A DNA stretch of 5,280 bases from positions 1-5,280 of the forward strand of contig VBAB01000364.1 of the NCBI GenBank assembly GCA_005888525.1, in the 5' to 3' direction. The stretch comes from Alphaproteobacteria bacterium. Its GTDB lineage: Bacteria > Pseudomonadota > Alphaproteobacteria > Rhizobiales > Hyphomicrobiaceae. The first letter of the stretch is position 1. The number at the start of each line of letters is the position of its first letter. Of the stretch, positions 1-4,967 are shown in pieces. The position numbers were made by a program, and so were the translations under genes. Below the pieces are notes generated by a model, which was not told the origin of the DNA, did no database searches, and worked only from the letters and a program-made list of their open reading frames with translations.

Positions 1-516
1 CGCTTCCCCGACTGGCAGACGCTCGACCACCTGGTCCAGCTCGTGCAGTTGCCGGATGCGTCGGCCGCGCACTCCGTCTATCTGCGCACGCGTCCGGGCG
101 ACTACGGACCCCAGGTACGCGCCCGCGCCGAGGTCGGGCATTTCATATCAGCGGTCGATCACATGACCGCGTTGCGCGCGCGGGGCATGTTCGTCGAGCG
201 CACGCTGAATGAGACGTTCAAGGACATCGACATCGCCATCCTGCCGAACCTGGCCGACCCGCTGCCCACCATCGCCGAACTCGACGTCAGCGGTGGGCCG
301 CAGATCCAGGCGGCGATGGGTCGCGTCGTCAAGTTCACCAGGCCCATCAACTACCTGGGCCTGCCGACGCTCACCTTGCCGATCCCGCGCGGTGGCGGGC
401 TGCCGAACGGCGTCCAGCTCATCGGCCGGCCGTTCTCCGAGGCACAACTGTTCGCCGTCGGCCAAGCCTACCAGCGCGAGGTGCCGCCGGAGATCGCGCG
501 GCCGCTGAAGGGATAG
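1..516 (+). CDS. Amidase-signature family amidase, C-terminal part (5' end outside window)
   Basis: This is the last 171 residues of an amidase-signature (AS) enzyme, the family that hydrolyses amides to carboxylate and ammonia with a Ser-cisSer-Lys triad. The frame is open from base 1, so the start lies upstream; a GTG at 43 is internal, not a start. Visible C-terminal AS features are the stretch DIAILPNLADPLPTIAELD (about residues 75-93), the segment INYLGLPTLTLPIPRGGGLP (about 117-136), and the family's closing signature GVQLIGRPFSEAQLFAVGQAYQ. AS enzymes are normally about 450-500 residues, so about two thirds is missing, including the Gly/Ser-rich signature and all three catalytic residues. 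Activity and substrate (amide, Glu-tRNA, carbamate, nitrile-derived amide) therefore cannot be judged. It ends with TAG, with no visible terminator other than the palindromic repeat starting 7 bases later. Family assignment is solid; specific function is not. Confidence 0.85.
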   Translation, partial: RFPDWQTLDHLVQLVQLPDASAAHSVYLRTRPGDYGPQVRARAEVGHFISAVDHMTALRARGMFVERTLNETFKDIDIAILPNLADPLPTIAELDVSGGPQIQAAMGRVVKFTRPINYLGLPTLTLPIPRGGGLPNGVQLIGRPFSEAQLFAVGQAYQREVPPEIARPLKG

Positions 517-522
517 GCTGCG

Positions 523-612
523 GTCATCCCGGGCCTTGTGCCCGGGATCCAGCCAACCACAATCGTCGGAGCTCGCGGCACCATGGATCCCGGTGACAAG
601 CACCGGGATGAC
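523..612. repeat. Nested palindromic intergenic repeat (two hairpins within one long inverted repeat)
   Basis: Two 29-base arms (523-551 and 584-612) are inverted copies of each other with four mismatches, separated by a 32-base spacer. Each arm is also a hairpin by itself: a 9-bp stem 526-534/540-548 with loop CTTGT, and a 9-bp stem 587-595/601-609 with loop ACAAG. The four differences between the arms fall as two base-pair changes that keep both small hairpins perfect. Repeats beginning GTCATCCCGG and ending CCGGGATGAC are, from memory, common in intergenic DNA of alphaproteobacteria. It lies between the amidase stop and the GMC oxidoreductase gene. It could form a cruciform or an RNA hairpin that slows read-through or shields the amidase mRNA 3' end. 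No U-tract follows it, so it is not a standard intrinsic terminator. Confidence 0.8.
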
Positions 613-709
613 AACTGCCTCGAATGTTTGAATTTCATCGTCCGCTTTGGCAGATTTTCGCCGCGAAGAGTGCTGTCTTGGTTGGCGACAAACAGAACAA
701 GAAGTGGAA

Positions 710-2317
710 ATGGGGAAACGCATGTACCAGCATACGGTCGATTTCATCGTGGTGGGCGCGGGATCGGCGGGAGCGGCACTGGCCAACCGGCTAACGGAGA
801 ACGGGCGCTATCAAGTCCTGCTGCTCGAGGCCGGCGGCGAGACGCATCCGCTGTCGCGCGTGCCCGTCAGCTTTGCCAAGTTCATCACCCGGCCGGGCGT
901 CAACTGGCTCTATGCCTCCGAGCCCGAGGCAGTCACCGGCGGGCGCGCGATTCCGGTGCCACGCGGGCGCATGCTCGGCGGCTCGAGCGCCATCAACGGC
1001 ATGGTGTGGGTGCGCGGCCAGCGCCAGGACTACGACCATTGGGCGCAGCTGGGAAATCGCGGCTGGAGCTACCAGGACGTACTGCCGATCTTCAGGAGCA
1101 TGGAGAGCTACGCCGGCGGCGACGGCGAAATTCGCGGTCGCGAAGGGCCGCTCAAGGTCTCCGACATCGACGAGAGCGGCCGGCTCTACGACAGCTTCTT
1201 CAAGGCCGCCGGCACCTTGGGGCTGAAGCCCAATCGCGACTACAACGGCGCCGATCAGGAAGGCATCGCCATGACGCAGGCCTCGATCAGCAAAGGCCGG
1301 CGCATGAGCACAGCGCGGTGCTACCTCGATCCGGCGCGCTTGCGCTCGAACCTCACCATCGAGACGGACGCGCTGGCCGAGAGCCTCATTCTCGAGGGTA
1401 CGCGCTGCGTGGGTGTGCGCTATTGCGTCCGCGGCCTGAAGCGCGAGGCGCGGGCCGCCCGCGAGGTGATCGTCTCGGCCGGCTCCATCGCCTCGCCGCA
1501 GCTGCTGGAGCTGTCCGGCATCGGCCAGGGCGAGCGCCTCAAGGGCCTCGGCATCGAGGTCCGCCACGACTTGGCCGGTGTCGGCGAGAACCTGCGCGAC
1601 CATTATGCGCCGCGCATGAAGTGGCGCGTCGGCCGTCACGGCGTGACCTTCAACGAGCGGGCGCGTGGCATCGGCGCTCTGTGGCAAGGCCTGCTCTATA
1701 TCGGCGCCCGGAAGGGGTTCCTGAGCCTGCCGGCATCGCCATTGCGCGGCTTCTTCAAGACGCGTGAGGGCCTCGACAGCCCGGACGCCATGTTCACCGT
1801 GCAGCCGTTCCTGGTGACGCCCGACCTCAAGCTGGCAAAGGAGACTGGGATGACCATCATCACCCACCAGCTGCGCCCCGAGAGCAAGGGCAGCATCCAT
1901 GTGACTGCGGCAGACCCCGGCAAGCCGCCCGCAATCCGGTTCAACTTTCTGGCCGAGCGCAGCGACCGCGACTGCGTGCTCGCCTGCATGCGCACCGTGC
2001 GGCGCCTGGTGGGGGCGCCGCCGCTGGCCTGGCTCGGCGCCGCCGAGTTTCAGCCCGGTCCGGAAGTAAAGTCGGACGACGAGCTGCTCGACTTCGTGAC
2101 CCGCACGGCCGAGACAACCTATCACCCGGTCGGGACCTGCAAGATGGGCAGCGACGCGGCCGCCGTCGTCGACGACCGCTTACGCGTGCGCGGGATTGCC
2201 GGCTTGCGCGTCGCCGACGCTTCGATCATGCCCACGCTGACCTCGGGCAACACGAATGCGCCCTCGATCATGATCGGCGAGAAGGCGGCCCGCATGGTGC
2301 TGGAGGCGGCCACTTGA
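710..2317 (+). CDS. GMC family FAD-dependent alcohol (choline-type) dehydrogenase
   Basis: A 535-residue flavoprotein of the glucose-methanol-choline oxidoreductase family, which oxidises an alcohol to the aldehyde with FAD. The Rossmann motif VGAGSAG (residues 15-21) is followed by LLLEAGGE, whose Glu40 should bind the FAD ribose. GMC signature 1 is GRMLGGSSAING (86-97) and signature 2 is GSIASPQLLELSGIG (258-272). The C-terminal catalytic pair is His472 in YHPVGTCKMG and Asn516 in GNTNAPSIMIGEK; their spacing of 44 equals that of His466/Asn510 in choline oxidase. Length is normal, with no signal peptide, so it is probably cytoplasmic or membrane-associated. Start choice: ATG 710 is used; ATG 722 (531 residues) is equally plausible and has a better upstream GGGGA. 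A TTG at 647 would add 21 residues unlike the family. Choline dehydrogenases, PEG dehydrogenases and aliphatic alcohol dehydrogenases share these motifs; no betB or betI lies nearby, so no gene symbol is given. Confidence 0.93.
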   Translation: MGKRMYQHTVDFIVVGAGSAGAALANRLTENGRYQVLLLEAGGETHPLSRVPVSFAKFITRPGVNWLYASEPEAVTGGRAIPVPRGRMLGGSSAINGMVWVRGQRQDYDHWAQLGNRGWSYQDVLPIFRSMESYAGGDGEIRGREGPLKVSDIDESGRLYDSFFKAAGTLGLKPNRDYNGADQEGIAMTQASISKGRRMSTARCYLDPARLRSNLTIETDALAESLILEGTRCVGVRYCVRGLKREARAAREVIVSAGSIASPQLLELSGIGQGERLKGLGIEVRHDLAGVGENLRDHYAPRMKWRVGRHGVTFNERARGIGALWQGLLYIGARKGFLSLPASPLRGFFKTREGLDSPDAMFTVQPFLVTPDLKLAKETGMTIITHQLRPESKGSIHVTAADPGKPPAIRFNFLAERSDRDCVLACMRTVRRLVGAPPLAWLGAAEFQPGPEVKSDDELLDFVTRTAETTYHPVGTCKMGSDAAAVVDDRLRVRGIAGLRVADASIMPTLTSGNTNAPSIMIGEKAARMVLEAAT

Positions 2318-2324
2318 ACTTGCC

Positions 2325-3452
2325 TCAGCGTAGCGGGCGGAAGAACCCCACCACTTCGTGCGCGAGCGCGTCGGGCTGCTCGAGGGCGGCGAAGTGGCCG
2401 CCCTTGGCCATCACGCTCCAGCGGCGGATGTCGGTGTAGGTCTTCTGTGCGAGCGAGCGTGGTGGGCGCAGGATCTCCCTGGGGAACTCGGCGTAGCCCG
2501 TCGGCACGTCGACGGTGGCACCCTCGGGGATCGGCCAGGGGCCGTGCATGCGCGCGTAGTAGGGCCAGAACGATGCGCCGATGCAGCCGGTGAACCAGTA
2601 GAGCGAGATGTTGGCCAGCATCTCGTCGCGGCTGACCGCGTTCTCCGGGTTGCCGCCGCAGTCGGTCCAGGCGCGGAACTTCTCGACGATCCAGGCGGCG
2701 AGGCCGGCGGGAGAATCGGACAGGCCGAAGGCCAGCGTCTGCGGCCGGGTGCCCTGGATCCACTGGTAGCCCGTCTCCTCCTTGAGGAAGAGAGCCAGCT
2801 GCTCCAGGAAGACTTTCTCCTCGGGTGTGGGGCTCTCGATCATCTTGGGATCGCGCCGGACAGCGAGGAGATTGAGGTGGATGCCGGCCACGCGCTCAGG
2901 GTGCCGCAGGCCCATCACCGAGGCGATGAACCCGCCCCAGTCGCCGCCCTGGACGCCGAAGCGGCCGTAGCCCAGCACGTCCGTCATGAGTTCCGCGTAG
3001 AGGTCGGCGATGTCGCTGACGCCGAAGCGTTTCTGCCCCGGCTTGAAGGAAAGTGCGTAGCCGGGGAGCGACGGCGCCACCACGGTGAAGTGCTCGGTGA
3101 GCAGCGGAATGAGCTTGTGGAACTCGAACACCGAGCCCGGCCAGCCGTGCGAGATCAGCAGCGGCATCGGATTGGGCCCGCGGCCCGGCTCGTGGATGAA
3201 ATGCAGATCAATGCCGCCGACCGTGGCCGTGAACTGGCGGAAGCCGTTGAGCTTGCCTTCCCATGCGCGCCAGTCGAAGCCCGTCTGCCAATAATCGGCG
3301 AGGCCCTTCATGTACGACAGGCTGGTGCCCGTGGACCACGGCTCGCCGGGCGGCTCATCCGGCCAGCGCGTGCGCGCGAGGCGCTGGCGCAACTCGGCGA
3401 TGTCGGCGTCGGGCACGCGCAGTGTGAACGGTTTTGGAGTGGACGTGCTCAT
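2325..3452 (-). CDS. Epoxide hydrolase, microsomal (EHN) type, alpha/beta hydrolase
   Basis: A 375-residue alpha/beta hydrolase with the N-terminal epoxide hydrolase domain (EHN, about residues 6-115) typical of microsomal-type enzymes, which open epoxides to vicinal diols through a covalent ester. Visible elements are the oxyanion loop SHGWPGS (101-107), the nucleophile elbow VQGGDWGG with Asp171, the segment VPTGYAEFPREI carrying the probable acid Glu326, and the general base His353 in KGGHFAA. The Glu-His distance of 27 residues equals Glu404-His431 of human microsomal epoxide hydrolase. Tyr299 in FWPYYARM is a candidate epoxide-polarising tyrosine. The eukaryotic N-terminal membrane anchor is absent, so the protein should be soluble. 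Start: ATG at 3452 has a very good AGGAG (plus-strand 3460-3464) seven bases upstream; an open extension to 3551 lacks family similarity. It is transcribed towards the GMC gene, with 7 bp between stops. The natural epoxide substrate cannot be told from sequence. Confidence 0.93.
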   Translation of the reverse strand: MSTSTPKPFTLRVPDADIAELRQRLARTRWPDEPPGEPWSTGTSLSYMKGLADYWQTGFDWRAWEGKLNGFRQFTATVGGIDLHFIHEPGRGPNPMPLLISHGWPGSVFEFHKLIPLLTEHFTVVAPSLPGYALSFKPGQKRFGVSDIADLYAELMTDVLGYGRFGVQGGDWGGFIASVMGLRHPERVAGIHLNLLAVRRDPKMIESPTPEEKVFLEQLALFLKEETGYQWIQGTRPQTLAFGLSDSPAGLAAWIVEKFRAWTDCGGNPENAVSRDEMLANISLYWFTGCIGASFWPYYARMHGPWPIPEGATVDVPTGYAEFPREILRPPRSLAQKTYTDIRRWSVMAKGGHFAALEQPDALAHEVVGFFRPLR

Positions 3453-3625
3453 CCGCGTGCTCCTGGTGCGCGCATCGATCGGAGAGCCGCATATAGCACG
3501 AAGCGGTCGATCGGCGCGCAGGCGGACTTCGCAGCGCCTCATGGGCGACAATCCACAGGCCGACGCGGATGTGCTCGCACACGCGTCACGGTGAATCGCG
3601 CGTAAATCTGCGGGTCGAGGTGGCG

Positions 3626-3645
3626 CAGTGCGCTGCAGCGCACTG
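3626..3645. promoter_or_regulatory. Perfect 20-bp palindrome, candidate operator
   Basis: The half-site CAGTGCGCTG at 3626-3635 is followed directly by its exact reverse complement at 3636-3645. It ends nine bases before a TTGACC hexamer, the usual place for an activator site or an upstream operator. The half-site recurs with one mismatch (CCGTGCGCTG) at 3666-3675, exactly 40 bp away and between the possible -35 and -10 boxes. A dimeric helix-turn-helix regulator is the natural reading. No regulator gene is adjacent, so its identity is unknown. Confidence 0.45.
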
Positions 3646-3653
3646 TAACGGGG

Positions 3654-3682
3654 TTGACCAACTTACCGTGCGCTGAGCCAAT
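3654..3682 (+). promoter_or_regulatory. Possible sigma-70-type promoter of the receiver gene
   Basis: TTGACC (3654-3659) matches five of six bases of a -35 box. Seventeen bases later GCCAAT (3677-3682) matches only three of six bases of a -10 box. Transcription would start near 3690, giving a leader of about 45 bases before the ATG at 3734. The strong -35 with a poor -10, plus the palindrome next to it, would suit a promoter that needs an activator. This is a prediction from hexamers alone. Confidence 0.3.
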
Positions 3683-3733
3683 GTGCCTTGGAGTGGGCGA
3701 GTATGCGGCTCGCCTCAGCACCGGGGTAGATCG

Positions 3734-4096
3734 ATGGACAGTCACGCGCTCAGAGGGCGCTCGATCCTCGTCGTCGAGGAGGAGCCTCACGTTTCACGCC
3801 AGCTGATAGACCATTTTCGCCGGGCCGGAGCCACGGTCTTTGCTGCAGGCAAGCTGCGGGATGCACTCTATTTGGCAGAGCACCCTGCGTTGTCGGCGGC
3901 GGTGGTCAACCTGCGCATGGGTGCCGACAACACCACCCGTGTGTGCCGGCGGCTCTCGCACCTCGGCATCCCCTTCATGTTCCACACGCGCTACGACGCC
4001 ACCGAGGCGTCGCGGACGTGGCCCGCCGCGCCAGTGGTGAGCAAGCCCGCCGACAGCGCGGTGGTGGTGAATATGGTTGCGGGGCTGATGCACTGA
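3734..4096 (+). CDS. Stand-alone receiver-domain protein lacking the phosphoacceptor Asp
   Basis: A 120-residue protein with a single response-regulator receiver fold and no output domain. It opens LRGRSILVVEEEPHV, the usual beta-1 and acidic pocket (Glu16/Glu17). The beta-3 strand reads AAVVNLRM, so the phosphoacceptor position is Asn59 instead of Asp. The conserved Thr (Thr85 in FMFHTRYD) and Lys (Lys104 in VVSKPAD) remain. In intact relatives the beta-3 segment reads like VLDVNL and beta-4 like PFVFATGYD. Without the Asp it should not be phosphorylated normally; such pseudo-receivers usually act by protein-protein contact or are degenerating. The ATG at 3734 is preferred because the homologous region begins six residues later; its ribosome site is weak (GGGGTAG, about seven bases upstream). 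A GTG at 3683 would add 17 residues of no visible meaning. No histidine kinase is in the window, and the partner is unknown. Confidence 0.8.
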   Translation: MDSHALRGRSILVVEEEPHVSRQLIDHFRRAGATVFAAGKLRDALYLAEHPALSAAVVNLRMGADNTTRVCRRLSHLGIPFMFHTRYDATEASRTWPAAPVVSKPADSAVVVNMVAGLMH

Positions 4097-4160
4097 TACC
4101 AGCGAGCGAAACCTTCGACTCGCGAGTATGCTTGAGAGCATATACAATCACGACCTCGCC

Positions 4161-4214
4161 CTGAGCTTGTCGAAGGGCGGGCCGCGGGCTCCAAGCGTGC
4201 TTCGACAAGCTCAG
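4161..4214. repeat. Intergenic inverted repeat (CTGAGCTTGTCGAAG type)
   Basis: CTGAGCTTGTCGAAG (4161-4175) and its exact reverse complement (4200-4214) form a 15-bp stem around a 24-base GC-rich spacer. From memory this short sequence is a very common dispersed intergenic repeat in GC-rich proteobacteria. It sits between the convergent receiver and DUF2794 genes, 64 bases past the first stop and 73 past the second. It could mark both mRNA 3' ends. No U-tract follows on either strand, so it is not a canonical terminator. Confidence 0.75.
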
Positions 4215-4287
4215 CACGGGGTTGGAGGGCTGGGCCGCAAAGACAGCTCTGTCAGCAGTTCAGGCTCTATGCTTCGGCTCGGCGGTA

Positions 4288-4677
4288 TCACACGGCGGCG
4301 AGGCGGAGGTTCTTCTCCAGAACCGCCAGCACGCGGACAAGCTCGTGGCCGCGCTTGAGGATGAGGCCGGTGGCCGCGATCACGCTGTAGGCGCCCTGTC
4401 GCCGCGCCAGGCGCGGGTTCTTCTCGATGCGGTAAAGGGGAACGTCGCTGGCGTGGCGGAAGACCGAGAACACCGCCTTCTCGCGCCCGAAGTCGATGGC
4501 GTAGTCGCGCCACTCGCCGGCCGCCACCTTGCGCCCATAGAGATTGAGGATCTCGCGGAACTCCGCGCGCGTGAAGAATACTGTCGAGGAAATTGCCGAA
4601 TGCGTGAAAGTGGTGCCGCCATTGACGCCCGCGCTGCTCCGGCGCGGGCTGAACTGTATAGGCTCGGCTTCGCTCAA
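4288..4677 (-). CDS. DUF2794 family protein (alphaproteobacterial, function unknown)
   Basis: A 129-residue soluble protein that I recognise as DUF2794. The conserved core is LNLYGRKVAAGEWRDYAID (residues 44-62), AVFSVFRHASDVPLYRIEKN (68-87) and QGAYSVIAATGLILKRGHEL (94-113). The first 30 or so residues are variable and low in structure. No catalytic motif, signal peptide or membrane segment is evident, and I know of no established function for the family. Start: no ATG is available in frame before the core. TTG at 4677 has a strong GGGAGG (plus-strand 4683-4688) five bases upstream, which fixes the start well. An 8-bp hairpin (4627-4634/4642-4649) lies in the early coding region. The gene is alone on its strand, with a candidate promoter at 4706-4734, and converges on the receiver gene. 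Family identity is firm; the biological role is open. Confidence 0.92.
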   Translation of the reverse strand: MSEAEPIQFSPRRSSAGVNGGTTFTHSAISSTVFFTRAEFREILNLYGRKVAAGEWRDYAIDFGREKAVFSVFRHASDVPLYRIEKNPRLARRQGAYSVIAATGLILKRGHELVRVLAVLEKNLRLAAV

Positions 4678-4705
4678 AGGCGCCTCCCTGGCTGGATCCG
4701 CTCAC

Positions 4706-4734
4706 ATGATCTTCGCTTCATCGCACAATTTCAA
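4706..4734 (-). promoter_or_regulatory. Possible promoter of the DUF2794 gene
   Basis: Read on the minus strand, TTGAAA (plus-strand 4729-4734) is a good -35 box, followed after 17 bases by GATCAT (4706-4711), a four-of-six match to a -10 box. Transcription would begin near 4699, leaving a short leader of about 21 bases that contains the GGGAGG ribosome site. Position and spacing fit well, but this is pattern matching only. Confidence 0.4.
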
Positions 4735-4873
4735 GCGCGGACGGCGGAAGGCGGGCACCCGGCCGGCGTCGGCGCTCGCTCGGGTGCAGGCAAGTTGCGG
4801 AATAGCCAGCAGATTCCACCAGTTCGCCATGGAGCGACCGCCGCGGTGCCGCATTGGCCCCTATACTCGGCCG

Positions 4874-4963
4874 CGTTCGGTACTCGCGCCCGGTCCAACC
4901 AAAGTCTCGGATCCTAGCCCCTGATCCCCCGAGCCTTCTCTCCTTGGACCGGGCGGTTTTTTT
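4874..4963 (+). ncRNA. Candidate small RNA of about 90 nt ending in an intrinsic terminator
   Basis: A plus-strand terminator ends at 4963, yet no plus-strand gene precedes it: the nearest one stops at 4096 and the gene between is on the minus strand. A TATACT -10-like hexamer at 4862-4867 would start a transcript near 4874, although no good -35 is visible. The predicted RNA has a 12-bp closing stem (4887-4898/4944-4955). Inside it is a second hairpin, CTCGG/CCGAG (4906-4910/4929-4933) extended by ATC/GAT (4911-4913/4923-4925) past a CCC bulge. Two pyrimidine-rich unpaired stretches, CTAGCCCCT (4914-4922) and CCTTCTCTCC (4934-4943), resemble anti-Shine-Dalgarno loops of alphaproteobacterial trans-acting small RNAs. 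I do not recognise it as 6S, SRP RNA, tmRNA or any named family. The 5' end is a guess. Confidence 0.4.
4887..4963 (+). terminator. Strong Rho-independent terminator with long structured loop
   Basis: CGCCCGGTCCAA (4887-4898) pairs perfectly over 12 bp with TTGGACCGGGCG (4944-4955), and seven T residues follow at 4957-4963. The polarity works only for plus-strand transcription; on the minus strand the stem is followed by no U-run, so it does not serve the membrane-protein gene ending at 4968. The 45-base loop is long for a simple terminator and contains its own hairpin. Confidence 0.7.
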
Positions 4964-4967
4964 GGGT

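Larger units (their letters stand above)
3453..3733. other. Divergent intergenic region (epoxide hydrolase / receiver gene)
   Basis: This 281-base stretch separates two genes transcribed outwards. I see no credible coding sequence in it. On the epoxide hydrolase side it has the gene's AGGAG site, a minus-strand TATATG (plus-strand 3490-3495) that could be a -10 box with no convincing -35, and two exact copies of TCGATCGG at 3475-3482 and 3507-3514. On the receiver side it has a perfect 20-bp palindrome and a possible TTGACC -35 box, listed separately. Confidence 0.6.
4678..4967. other. Intergenic region without a convincing protein gene
   Basis: About 290 bases lie between the start of the DUF2794 gene and the end of the next minus-strand gene. 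Open frames here are short and show no recognisable protein. The left part holds the DUF2794 promoter and ribosome site. The right part holds a TATACT hexamer (4862-4867) and a strong plus-strand terminator, described as a candidate small RNA. I see nothing else between about 4740 and 4860. Confidence 0.55.

Noticed and set aside
523..612. Palindromic unit considered as part of a CRISPR array or as an intrinsic terminator
   Set aside because: The two arms are inverted, not direct, repeats and there is only one spacer; no U-tract follows the hairpins.
538..1767. Plus-strand frame of 409 codons overlapping the palindrome and the GMC gene
   Set aside because: It is Arg-rich and out of frame with the GMC motifs, and it begins inside the intergenic palindrome.
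791..2125. Long open frame (444 codons) antisense to the GMC oxidoreductase
   Set aside because: It is low-complexity, Ala/Arg/His/Gly-rich and without family motifs; a typical product of third-position GC bias opposite a real gene with complete GMC motifs.
2358..3605. Long plus-strand open frame (415 codons) across the epoxide hydrolase
   Set aside because: It has no motifs and a skewed composition, and it mirrors a minus-strand gene with a full catalytic triad and a strong ribosome site.
4118..4142. ACTCGCGAGT palindrome next to a TATGCT/AGCATA hairpin after the receiver stop
   Set aside because: The stems are short (5-6 bp) with no T-run, and palindromes this short arise often by chance; not enough to call a terminator or operator.
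4211..4705. Minus-strand frame of 164 codons overlapping the DUF2794 gene
   Set aside because: Wrong frame relative to the clear DUF2794 core, and rich in Arg, Gly and Pro with no motif.
4861..4963. Structured segment considered as a tRNA, 4.5S SRP RNA or 6S RNA
   Set aside because: No acceptor/T-loop consensus, no SRP tetraloop motif, and too short and differently folded for 6S RNA.
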